A stretch of 10,506 nt of DNA from Chloroflexota bacterium. GTDB lineage: Bacteria; Chloroflexota; Dehalococcoidia; JABGRK01. Positions 1 to 6,700 of the stretch are shown piece after piece. The position numbers were made by a program, and so were the translations under genes. The stretch is taken from contig DAOUZV010000032.1 in NCBI GenBank assembly GCA_030665485.1, positions 1 through 10,506 on the forward strand, read 5' to 3'. Below the pieces are notes generated by a model. It worked only from the letters and a program-made list of their open reading frames with translations, was not told the DNA's origin and made no database searches. Position 1 is the first letter of the stretch. Each line of letters starts with the position of its first letter.

Positions 1-636
1 GATGAGGGTGGCCAGCTCACAGAACTAGTACGCCGCCGCCCCTATCGCGTAATACTATTTGACGAGGTGGAAAAGGCCCACCCAGATGTATTCAACGTGC
101 TGTTGCAAATTCTGGAGGATGGCAGGCTTACGGACGGGCACGGCCGTACCGTAGATTTTAAAAACACCGTGGTTATCATGACCAGCAACCTTGGTACACA
201 GGGCTTGGATCGTCCGTCAATAGGCTTCCAGAAGGAACAGATGTCTAATAGTGAAAAGCAGCGGCTCAAATCATCCATAGATGTAGCGCTCAAGCAGACC
301 TTTCGCCCCGAGTTTCTCAACAGGATTGATGAGATCATAATTTTTGAGCCGCTTACCGAGGAGCAGATCAAGCAGATAGTTGATTTGCTGATGAATGAGG
401 TTCGCAAACGCTTAGGTGATCGCAAAATAACCGTGGAGCTTACTGAAGAGGTCAAGTCCTGGCTGGCAGAGGAGGGGTTTGATGCTGCATTTGGCGCAAG
501 GCCGTTACGCAGAACGATTCAGAGGCAGATTGAAAATCCGCTGTCGAAAAGTATACTGGAGGGAGAGTTCAAAGAGGACGATCATATTCTGGTGGAATTG
601 AAGGATGGCGCTCTGACATTTGGCAAAAAGCAGTAG
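1..636 (+). CDS. clpC: ClpC-type AAA+ unfoldase, C-terminal part (5' end outside window)
   Basis: The final 211 residues of an Hsp100/Clp ATPase, open at the left edge. Clp ATPases form hexamers that unfold proteins in the cytoplasm. Visible here is the second AAA+ module: Walker B (VILFDE, residues 17-22 of the fragment), sensor 1 (MTSN, 60-63), the arginine-finger region (FRPEFLNRID, 101-110) and the sensor-2 motif GARPLRR (165-171), followed by the small D2 subdomain to a TAG stop. The tripeptide IGF at 74-76, just after sensor 1, sits where ClpC, ClpA and ClpX carry the loop that docks on ClpP. ClpB lacks this loop, which favours ClpC, a protease partner, over the ClpB disaggregase. The N-terminal repeats and middle domain that would settle the subfamily lie outside the window. 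No clear intrinsic terminator follows the stop. Confidence 0.9.
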   Translation, partial: DEGGQLTELVRRRPYRVILFDEVEKAHPDVFNVLLQILEDGRLTDGHGRTVDFKNTVVIMTSNLGTQGLDRPSIGFQKEQMSNSEKQRLKSSIDVALKQTFRPEFLNRIDEIIIFEPLTEEQIKQIVDLLMNEVRKRLGDRKITVELTEEVKSWLAEEGFDAAFGARPLRRTIQRQIENPLSKSILEGEFKEDDHILVELKDGALTFGKKQ

Positions 637-641
637 ATCCG

Positions 642-682
642 CTTTGATTGACAGAAAATGAAAACGGGTGCTAAAATCAAAG
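642..682. repeat. 8-bp inverted repeat flanking the cvpA promoter (candidate operator)
   Basis: CTTTGATT at 642-649 is matched perfectly in inverted orientation by AATCAAAG at 675-682, with 25 bp between. The left arm overlaps the first two bases of the -35 box and the right arm overlaps the end of the -10 box, so a dimeric regulator bound here would cover the promoter. The stem is AT-rich, its loop is long and no T-run follows, so it is a poor fit to an intrinsic terminator for clpC. The regulatory role is inferred. Confidence 0.45.
648..677 (+). promoter_or_regulatory. Sigma-70-type promoter for cvpA-HNH
   Basis: A perfect -35 hexamer TTGACA (648-653) is followed after 18 bp by TAAAAT (672-677, 5 of 6 to consensus). 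The TG of an extended -10 lies one base before it (669-670). Transcription would start near 684, leaving a leader of about 65 nt before the cvpA start codon. The -35 lies only 12 bp past the clpC stop, so the CvpA-HNH pair can be transcribed independently of clpC. Confidence 0.7.
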
Positions 683-748
683 TGAGCTTTTCAGTTTGCT
701 TTATGCGATACTGATCTAATATGATCAAATCCAATAGGGGGTGAATAT

Positions 749-1288
749 ATGGATGGTGCGATTAGCTGGATCGGGGCACATTGGTTGGATTTGGTGTTGG
801 TCGTTGTGCTGATACTATTCTTCTTCATGGGCTGGAAGATGGGTCTTATTAAAGGTGCTTTCTCGCTTCTTGGGCTAGTAGGCGGCATCTGGTTTGGTGG
901 CCTGTGGGCCGATAATTTGGATACGGCGCTTATAAGTCGCTGGCTATCTGGTGATACATCTTACTATGTCAGTTATCTTGCCATTATTCTGATAACCCTG
1001 CTTATTGCCTATATCGTAGCGCATTATGTGGGTAAGGTCACTCAGTTTGGATTCCTTGGCTCGGTCAATACTATCGGCGGGATGGTGGTGGGTTTACTCA
1101 TTGGCGCTTTCCTTGCACAGGCGGTTATTATCGCGATCGCCAATGTCAACGTTTCATTCGTGCAGGATGGTATAGGTAATTCTTCCGTAGCTGGTTGGAT
1201 AGCGCCGGTCACCGACTGGGCGGTCAAGATACTTCCAGATGAACCTGATTTTTTAAAGAACGTTAAGGATTTTCTCATCGACGCTTAA
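749..1288 (+). CDS. CvpA-family integral membrane protein
   Basis: A 179-residue protein, the usual size for the CvpA (colicin V production) family. It has four predicted membrane segments at about residues 12-28, 34-53, 74-94 and 106-131, and a short soluble tail. The motif GWKMGLIKGAF (28-38) between the first two helices and the glycine-rich third and fourth helices (GSVNTIGGMVVGLLIG, 104-119) are typical. Family members are inner-membrane proteins linked to colicin V export, biofilm and envelope stress, but the biochemical function is not established. The ATG is supported by the purine-rich ribosome site AGGGGGTGA (736-744), four bases upstream. The next gene begins 5 nt after the stop, so the two are probably co-transcribed. 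Confidence 0.85.
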   Translation: MDGAISWIGAHWLDLVLVVVLILFFFMGWKMGLIKGAFSLLGLVGGIWFGGLWADNLDTALISRWLSGDTSYYVSYLAIILITLLIAYIVAHYVGKVTQFGFLGSVNTIGGMVVGLLIGAFLAQAVIIAIANVNVSFVQDGIGNSSVAGWIAPVTDWAVKILPDEPDFLKNVKDFLIDA

Positions 1289-1293
1289 TTTCT

Positions 1294-1806
1294 ATGTTGA
1301 GTTTTGCGGTTCTTGTACTCAATCAGAACTACGAGCCGCTGAATGTATGCAATATGCATCGCGCTGTGGTTCTGGTTTGGCGTGGTAAAGCCGAAATACT
1401 GGAAAATGGTTTAGGTGAAATCAACAGCTTTTCCATTTCTCTACCTATTCCTTCTGTCATCCGCCTTCATCATTTGATTCATCGCCCATGGCATCGACGC
1501 AAGCTTACCAGGCACGAGATATTCATCCGCGATAAATTTACCTGCCAGTACTGCGGTAAACAGGTGCGGGAACTTACGCTGGATCACGTGATGCCCCGTC
1601 ATCGCGGCGGAGGCCATACCTGGGACAACGTAACAAGTGCCTGCAAAAAATGCAACCATCGCAAGGCCGGTCATACACTGGAAGAAGTCGATATGAGACT
1701 GATGAAGAAACCATCGCAGCCCCGTGGCGGAATATACCACGTCATCTATCCTTATATAGATCGCGGGTATGAATGGGGAAAATACGTGCGAGGTTGGGAC
1801 AGCTAA
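1294..1806 (+). CDS. HNH endonuclease family protein
   Basis: A 170-residue protein with a C-terminal HNH nuclease fold. Two zinc-binding CxxC pairs (C84/C87 and C117/C120) bracket the catalytic core: DH at 97-98, N112 and NH at 121-122. The N-terminal part opens with VLNQNYEPLNVC (8-19), the hallmark of a widespread chromosomal HNH family that is neither part of a restriction system nor an intron enzyme. Its substrate is unknown; cleavage of DNA or processing of branched DNA is only inferred from the fold. No ribosome binding site precedes the ATG, which lies 5 nt after the cvpA stop, so expression probably depends on translational coupling. The TAA stop overlaps the TAG of the convergent nadE. 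Confidence 0.88.
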   Translation: MLSFAVLVLNQNYEPLNVCNMHRAVVLVWRGKAEILENGLGEINSFSISLPIPSVIRLHHLIHRPWHRRKLTRHEIFIRDKFTCQYCGKQVRELTLDHVMPRHRGGGHTWDNVTSACKKCNHRKAGHTLEEVDMRLMKKPSQPRGGIYHVIYPYIDRGYEWGKYVRGWDS

Positions 1807-2534
1807 GCGTCAAATGGCGGAATAGGCGCTGGTTTTCTTTTATGGGCACTGGCTTTAACCATAGTCTCTATCTGTTTACAGATTCCCTCATCGCCCTCGC
1901 CGCAGGTTATGTATGTATCGAGCTGGTCGTATGTAATGCCCATCTCCATCTCATCGGTTTGCCCAGACCATAGCCCAGCTGATGGTGGTTTATCTATAAT
2001 CTGCTGCGGAATTCCAAGATAGGCAGCCAGTTCTCTTACCTGGCCTTTAACCAGAGTGCCCATCGGTATGATATCCGAACCACCGTCACCGTATTTGGTG
2101 TAGTACCCCACAGCCAGCTCGCTTTTATTGGAAGTACCCACAACCAGGTAATTGAGCTGATTGGCTATGTAATAAAGAGATGTCATTCTTAACCGAGGTT
2201 TCAGGTTTGCCAACGCCAGCTTTTGTTTTTTCTCGTCGATTGTACCAGGCAGTGCAATAGCAGCCATTAGAGAATCATATATTGAGTCCAGTACAACGGT
2301 GGTGGTTTCAATATCGAATTGTTTAGCCAGTGCTTTGGCGTCGGCCATATCATCTACGATTGAGTGACACGGCAGAATTGCACCTAGCGTATTTTGAGGA
2401 AGGGCCTTTTTGCATAAAACCGCGACAACCGCTGAGTCGATGCCTCCGCTGAGTCCCAGTACCAGTCCTTTGCATCCGGCATCTTCTACCTGTTTTCTTA
2501 TCCATGAAACCAGTTTTTGGGCAAGTTCTTCCAT
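1803..2534 (-). CDS. nadE: NAD(+) synthetase, ammonia-dependent
   Basis: A 243-residue enzyme of the cytoplasm that makes NAD from nicotinic acid adenine dinucleotide, ATP and ammonia, the last step of NAD synthesis. The N-type ATP pyrophosphatase loop SGGIDS is at residues 29-34. Other family signatures are GTSNKSELAVGYYTKYGDGG (133-152) and the KPPSAGLWSGQTDE segment (about 182-195). The length matches the short class without a glutaminase domain, so it must use free ammonia. The ATG lies 4 nt after the glnA stop, with only a weak AAAG-like ribosome site, so it is probably coupled to glnA and transcribed from the glnA promoter. Placing it behind glutamine synthetase groups two ATP- and ammonia-using amidation steps; a shared nitrogen response is inferred. 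Confidence 0.95.
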   Translation of the reverse strand: MEELAQKLVSWIRKQVEDAGCKGLVLGLSGGIDSAVVAVLCKKALPQNTLGAILPCHSIVDDMADAKALAKQFDIETTTVVLDSIYDSLMAAIALPGTIDEKKQKLALANLKPRLRMTSLYYIANQLNYLVVGTSNKSELAVGYYTKYGDGGSDIIPMGTLVKGQVRELAAYLGIPQQIIDKPPSAGLWSGQTDEMEMGITYDQLDTYITCGEGDEGICKQIETMVKASAHKRKPAPIPPFDA

Positions 2535-2538
2535 ATCT

Positions 2539-3873
2539 TTATAAAATCGGCAAATATCTTTTTAACTCGTAGTCCGTTACCTGTTTTCTGTATGTTTCCC
2601 ACTCTATTTTTTTATTCTTTATGAAGCTGTAGAAAACATGGTCTCCCAAACATTTCCGTACCAGGTCGCTCTTTTCGGTTATGGCAATTGCGTCATCCAG
2701 GCTGCCGGGTAGGTTTTTTATGCTCAGTGCATCTCTGTCCTCTTGGCACATCTCGTAGATATTTTGCTCAATCGGCTCTGGCAGTTCGTATTTGTTTTCG
2801 ATACCTTCAAGCCCCGCTGCCAGCATCACAGCAAACGTCAAATATGGGTTGCATGCAGGATCTGGCGACCTAAGCTCCATTCTGGTTGCATTTTCGTTAC
2901 CGGGCTTGTACATTGGCACCCTTACCAAATCGGAACGGTTACGCCGCGCCCACGATACATATACCGGTGCTTCATAGCCGGGTACTAACCTTTTGTATGA
3001 GTTAACCCACTGATTCGTTATGGCGGTAATCTCAGGCGCATGTCTTAGCAATCCGGCTATATACTGTTTGCCAACGGTTGATAGGTGATATTCATCGTCT
3101 TTCTCAAAAAATGCGTTTCTGTTTCCCGTAAAAAGCGACTGGTGCACATGCATACCACTGCCGTTTTCTGAGTCTTGCGGCTTAGGCATAAAAGTAGCAT
3201 ATACGCCATTCTGTAACGCTATCTCTTTGACCACCAGGCGATAGGTCATGATTGTGTCGGCCATGGTAAGGGCATCGGCGTATTTCATATCTATTTCATG
3301 CTGGCTTGCAGCCACCTCGTGATGACTGAACTCTACCTGTACCCCTAAATCTTCTAGGGCCAATACTGTGTTTCTTCTCAGATCGTTTGCCATGTCCAGA
3401 GGTGTCAAATCGAAGTATCCGCCGTTGTCCAGCCCAATGGTGTCTTCGGAGCTCTCGAAGTAGAAAAACTCAAGCTCGGGACCGACGTTGTATATATAAC
3501 CCATGTCGGCCGCTCTCTTCAGATTTTTTTTGAGCACATAGCGAGGATCGCCCTCAAACGGTTGGCCTCCAGGCTTTAAAATATCGCAGAACATCCTGGC
3601 CTCAACGCTGTCAGGGGTGCTCCATTCTTTCGGAAATATCTGAAAGGTGGCTGGATCGGGCATGGCAACCATATCGCTCTCATCGATTCTGGCAAATCCC
3701 TCGATAGATGACCCGTCAAACCCCATGCCGCTTTCAAATGCGCTCTCAAGCTCCGAAACTGATACGGAAAAGCTCTTTAAAAAACCCAAAATGTCGGTGA
3801 ACCATAGTCTGACAAACCTAACATTATCGTCTTTTACCTGCTTTAGAACCTGCTCTTTAGCTTCTGTGGTCAA
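2539..3873 (-). CDS. glnA: Glutamine synthetase, type I-alpha
   Basis: ATP-dependent condensation of glutamate and ammonia to glutamine, as a cytoplasmic dodecamer. From the TTG start the protein has 444 residues. Visible signatures are DGSSIEGF (53-60), PELEFF (132-137), the ATP-site motif GSGMHVHQS (238-246) and the active-site flap segment NSYKRLVPGYEAP (291-303). It lacks the insert and adenylylation-tyrosine region of the beta class. Arg62, which mediates glutamine feedback inhibition in the Bacillus enzyme, is present in GFARIDESD, at the same number if TTG is the start. TTG at 3873 is preferred because GAGGTGA (3885-3879) lies five bases before it. The alternative GTG at 3882 adds three residues but falls inside that ribosome site and has none of its own. 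First gene of a glnA-nadE operon. Confidence 0.96.
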   Translation of the reverse strand: MTTEAKEQVLKQVKDDNVRFVRLWFTDILGFLKSFSVSVSELESAFESGMGFDGSSIEGFARIDESDMVAMPDPATFQIFPKEWSTPDSVEARMFCDILKPGGQPFEGDPRYVLKKNLKRAADMGYIYNVGPELEFFYFESSEDTIGLDNGGYFDLTPLDMANDLRRNTVLALEDLGVQVEFSHHEVAASQHEIDMKYADALTMADTIMTYRLVVKEIALQNGVYATFMPKPQDSENGSGMHVHQSLFTGNRNAFFEKDDEYHLSTVGKQYIAGLLRHAPEITAITNQWVNSYKRLVPGYEAPVYVSWARRNRSDLVRVPMYKPGNENATRMELRSPDPACNPYLTFAVMLAAGLEGIENKYELPEPIEQNIYEMCQEDRDALSIKNLPGSLDDAIAITEKSDLVRKCLGDHVFYSFIKNKKIEWETYRKQVTDYELKRYLPIL

Positions 3874-3878
3874 TTTGG

Positions 3879-3885
3879 TCACCTC
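3879..3885 (-). promoter_or_regulatory. Ribosome binding site that decides the glnA start
   Basis: GAGGTGA read on the minus strand is strongly complementary to the 3' end of 16S rRNA. It lies 5 nt before TTG (3873-3871). The competing GTG codon (3882-3880) is part of this motif itself, so the site supports initiation at TTG. Confidence 0.6.
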
Positions 3886-3923
3886 ATATATTTAGTTTGG
3901 TAGCAGTGCTGATATTGTCAAAA

Positions 3924-3952
3924 ACTATAGAATACCACACGGTGTTTGTCAA
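3924..3952 (-). promoter_or_regulatory. Sigma-70-type promoter for glnA-nadE
   Basis: On the minus strand, a perfect -35 TTGACA (3952-3947), a 17-bp spacer and TATAGT (3929-3924, 5 of 6 to consensus). Predicted start near 3917, giving a leader of about 44 nt to the TTG. A small 9-bp palindrome, ACAC-G-GTGT (3937-3945), lies inside the spacer. Confidence 0.75.
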
Positions 3953-3963
3953 TTGAATCGACA
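3947..3963. promoter_or_regulatory. 17-bp near-palindrome between glnA and mnmG (candidate GlnR/TnrA-like operator)
   Basis: TGTCAATT-G-AATCGACA: seven of eight arm positions pair. It covers the -35 boxes of both divergent promoters. Read against the GlnR/TnrA consensus TGTNA-N7-TNACA it matches at every fixed position but one (C in place of the first T of the right half). Part of the symmetry is unavoidable because each end is also a -35 box. Operator function is inferred, and no regulator gene is in the window. Confidence 0.4.
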
Positions 3964-3986
3964 AGTTGAAACTGCGATGATAGAAT
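3958..3986 (+). promoter_or_regulatory. Promoter for mnmG, apparently leaderless
   Basis: TCGACA (3958-3963, 5 of 6), a 17-bp spacer and TAGAAT (3981-3986, 5 of 6), with the TG of an extended -10 at 3978-3979. Counting seven bases on, the predicted start is at about 3993, the first base of the GTG codon of mnmG. The leader is therefore 0 nt for GTG, or about 9 nt for the alternative ATG at 4002. Confidence 0.6.
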
Positions 3987-3992
3987 AATTAA

Positions 3993-5900
3993 GTGAACAC
4001 TATGTATGATGTAATCGTAATAGGTGCCGGACATTCCGGGTGCGAGGCGGCGCTTGCCGCAGCGCGTATGGGCGTAAAAACGCTGCTGCTTACCATGAAT
4101 TTGGATAACATGGCGCTTATGCCGTGTAATCCGTCGATAGGTGGGCCGGCCAAGGGACACGTGGTGCGCGAGATAGATGCACTTGGCGGCGAGATGGCCC
4201 GCAACATTGACAAAACCTTTATCCAGATTCGGATGCTGAACGCCAGCAAGGGTCCGGCGGTTCAGGCGTTGCGCGCCCAGGCAGACAAGCATCGTTACAT
4301 GCTGGAGATGAGACGTACGCTTGAAAAACAGGAAGGGCTGGATATAAAACAGGCTTTGATCTCAGGCGTTGGCCGCGACGGTGACTATCTGAAGGTTGAG
4401 TCCAATCTGGGAACAGCGTATAGATCGAAAACCGTGGTTTTAACCACGGGAACATCCCTGGCTGGACGCATCATAGTCGGCGATATCAGTTACTCAGGAG
4501 GCAGGGCTGGGGAGTATGCGGCCACTGAATTATCATATAGTTTAAGAAATCTCGGCTTAAATTTGGGGCGGCTTAAAACGGGAACACCTCCACGTATCGA
4601 TGCCAGAACCATTGATTTCAGCAAGACGGTAATTCAATCTGGCAATCCTGATCCGCTCTATTTCAGTTTTGTGTCAAACGGTATCCATCAAAAGTTCCCT
4701 ACGGTAAATCCGATATACCCACAGACCGAAACCTCGGATTGGAGGCCGCAGGTACCTTGCTATCTGGTAAATACAAATGAGAATACACATGAGGTGATAC
4801 GCTCAAACCTACACCGCGCGCCGTTGTTCAACGGCAGTATTCAGGGCGTTGGTCCCAGATACTGCCCATCGATAGAGGATAAAATTGTTCGTTTTGCACA
4901 CAAATCCTCCCACGGGTTCTTCTTGGAGCCTGAGGGATGGGAGACGGATGAGGTCTATGTGCAGGGAGCAAACACCAGCCTGCCGGAGGATGTTCAACTG
5001 GCCATGCTGCGAACTATACCCGCGCTTAGGCATGTCGAGATGCTGAAACCCGGATACGCCATCGAGTACGATTACGTGCCATCCAGCCAGACCAAATCCT
5101 CCCTTGAATCTAAAGTCGTGCAAGGCTTGTTTTTAGCTGGGCAGATCAATGGTACATCGGGATATGAGGAAGCCGCCGGTCAGGGGCTGATGGCTGGAAT
5201 TAACGCTGCTCTTACGGTCAAGGGCCAAGAGTCGCTGATACTGGGCCGTGATCAAGCCTATATCGGCGTGATGATAGACGATCTGGTAACGCGCGACCTG
5301 AGTGAGCCGTATCGCCTATTCACGTCGCGGGCTGAGTATCGTTTGCTGCTGCGCCAGGACAACGCCGATCTCAGATTATCTCAGATCGGGTATGAATTGG
5401 GTCTCATTGGTAAAGATCGCCATGAGGCCGTGGAGCAGAAGCGCCGCGGGATTGCTGAAGAGTCGGATCGTTTATCTTCGGTCTACCTCAATATTACCGA
5501 TAAACTGGCGCGGATAATGTCTGAGAGCAGCTTACCCAGGCTATCCAAGAGTGTGAGCGCGCTGGAGTTTCTACGCCGCCCTGAGGTCTCTTATCCGGCA
5601 CTTGTCGATATCGGGTATGGTGCGGATATATCATCAGATGTGGCCGTGCAAGTTGAGATAGAAGCTAAATACGAAGGTTATATACAAAAGCAGATCGATG
5701 ATGTGAAACGTGTGCAAAGGCTGGAACAAAGACGTATTCCTGCCGATTTTGAATACGATGGCATTGTAGGATTCCGCAATGAAGCACGGAATACGTTCAA
5801 AAGGTTTCAGCCGCAGACGCTGGGTCAGGCATCCAGACTGGCAGGGGTGACTCCGGCGGATATATCTATACTGCTGGTGCATTTGGAGCGTGGGACTTAA
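3993..5900 (+). CDS. mnmG: tRNA uridine-34 5-carboxymethylaminomethyl modification enzyme, FAD subunit
   Basis: MnmG (GidA) works with the GTPase MnmE to install carboxymethylaminomethyl groups on wobble U34 of certain tRNAs, using FAD. The 635-residue length is normal. The FAD dinucleotide loop GAGHSG is at about residues 11-16, followed by MPCNPSIGGPAKG (43-55). The family cysteine lies in GVGPRYCPSIEDK, and the second signature AGQINGTSGYEEAAGQGL lies near residues 381-398. The start may be GTG (3993) or ATG (4002, three residues shorter). The ATG has a weak AAGTGA five bases upstream (3991-3996), while the promoter places the transcript start at the GTG. No mnmE or rsmG, common neighbours, is seen nearby. 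The TAA stop overlaps the TAA of convergent proC by 4 nt. Confidence 0.97.
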   Translation: MNTMYDVIVIGAGHSGCEAALAAARMGVKTLLLTMNLDNMALMPCNPSIGGPAKGHVVREIDALGGEMARNIDKTFIQIRMLNASKGPAVQALRAQADKHRYMLEMRRTLEKQEGLDIKQALISGVGRDGDYLKVESNLGTAYRSKTVVLTTGTSLAGRIIVGDISYSGGRAGEYAATELSYSLRNLGLNLGRLKTGTPPRIDARTIDFSKTVIQSGNPDPLYFSFVSNGIHQKFPTVNPIYPQTETSDWRPQVPCYLVNTNENTHEVIRSNLHRAPLFNGSIQGVGPRYCPSIEDKIVRFAHKSSHGFFLEPEGWETDEVYVQGANTSLPEDVQLAMLRTIPALRHVEMLKPGYAIEYDYVPSSQTKSSLESKVVQGLFLAGQINGTSGYEEAAGQGLMAGINAALTVKGQESLILGRDQAYIGVMIDDLVTRDLSEPYRLFTSRAEYRLLLRQDNADLRLSQIGYELGLIGKDRHEAVEQKRRGIAEESDRLSSVYLNITDKLARIMSESSLPRLSKSVSALEFLRRPEVSYPALVDIGYGADISSDVAVQVEIEAKYEGYIQKQIDDVKRVQRLEQRRIPADFEYDGIVGFRNEARNTFKRFQPQTLGQASRLAGVTPADISILLVHLERGT

Positions 5901-6697
5901 CTCCCCAGCTGCTTGGCTTTCTTGTAGCTGGCCATTACCGCCTTGGATATGGTGGCCCTCAGTTTACCTTTTTCTAGTTTGAATAAGCCCTCTGCGGTGG
6001 TGCCTCCCGGCGATGTAACCATGTTGCGCAATTCGGCAGGGTGCTTGCCCGATTTTTGCAAAAACAGTGCTGATCCCAACACGGTCTGCAATACCAGCTC
6101 TTCGGCCTGCTGCTGCGGCAACCCAATGTGCACGGCTGCATCGGTGAGTGCTTCGATAATCAGATAGATGTAGGCGGGGCCGCTTCCGCTTATCGCCGTT
6201 GCCATATCCATGTACTTTTCGTCTTCAAAGTAAATCTGCTTGCCTAGCGCATTTAGTATCGCTTCAGCCATCTTTCTATGCGCGGTCGTCACCGCGTCTG
6301 TGGTGGTCCATGCGCTCATTCCCTTGCCTATCTGCGCCGGTGTATTGGGCATAACGCGTACCACGTTTTCGTGTTTCAACCCTTTGCATATGGTCTTGAT
6401 GGTGGCTCCGGCTATGATCGATACCACCAGTTGATTATTTGCTATCTGCCCCTTTAACTCCTCCAACACTTTGCTCAGTATCTGAGGTTTTATAGCTAAA
6501 ATAATAACGTCTGCTTCGCAAATAGCCTCAATATTATTGCTTGTCGTTTTGACATTCAGATCTTTTGCCATGTTTTTCAGCTTTGATGTATCCACATCGC
6601 TTACCACAATGTCATCGGCAAGCGCGATTTGTTTATCTATTACCGCTTTAATGATGGCGCTGCCCATATTACCGCCGCCGATAAACGCCAGTTTCAT
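5897..6697 (-). CDS. proC: Pyrroline-5-carboxylate reductase
   Basis: Reduces pyrroline-5-carboxylate to proline with NAD(P)H, the last step of proline synthesis, in the cytoplasm. The 266-residue length is typical. The Rossmann loop GGGNMG is at residues 7-12, RVMPNTPAQIGKGM is in the middle, and the C-terminal dimerisation domain carries AISGSGPAYIYL and the signature HPAELRNMVTSPGGTTAEGL. The ATG is well supported by AAGGAG (6710-6705) at 7 nt spacing. It is the third gene of a minus-strand operon, starting 3 nt after the yggS stop. The yggS-proC pairing is widespread in bacteria and supports both assignments. Confidence 0.97.
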   Translation of the reverse strand: MKLAFIGGGNMGSAIIKAVIDKQIALADDIVVSDVDTSKLKNMAKDLNVKTTSNNIEAICEADVIILAIKPQILSKVLEELKGQIANNQLVVSIIAGATIKTICKGLKHENVVRVMPNTPAQIGKGMSAWTTTDAVTTAHRKMAEAILNALGKQIYFEDEKYMDMATAISGSGPAYIYLIIEALTDAAVHIGLPQQQAEELVLQTVLGSALFLQKSGKHPAELRNMVTSPGGTTAEGLFKLEKGKLRATISKAVMASYKKAKQLGS

Positions 6698-6700
6698 AAT

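Noticed and set aside
42..455. Open minus-strand frame opposite clpC
   Set aside because: The + strand encodes the highly conserved ClpC D2 module there, and the minus translation is low-complexity Ser-rich with no family features.
712..727. Small palindrome TGATC-N6-GATCA in the cvpA leader, with TAATAT as a possible second -10
   Set aside because: Only 5-bp arms, a 4 of 6 match and no -35 at correct spacing; expected by chance.
1133..1140. GCGATCGC octamer (HIP1-like) in cvpA
   Set aside because: I noticed only this copy; without enrichment it says nothing about a cyanobacterial origin.
1294..1806. HNH nuclease as part of a defence or restriction system
   Set aside because: No methyltransferase, toxin-antitoxin or mobile-element gene is nearby, and its N-terminal VLNQNYEPLNVC motif belongs to a common chromosomal family beside housekeeping genes.
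3916..3921. Second TTGACA on the minus strand as another glnA promoter
   Set aside because: No acceptable -10 hexamer lies 16-18 bp downstream (AAACTA at 17 bp); it falls at the predicted start of the stronger promoter.
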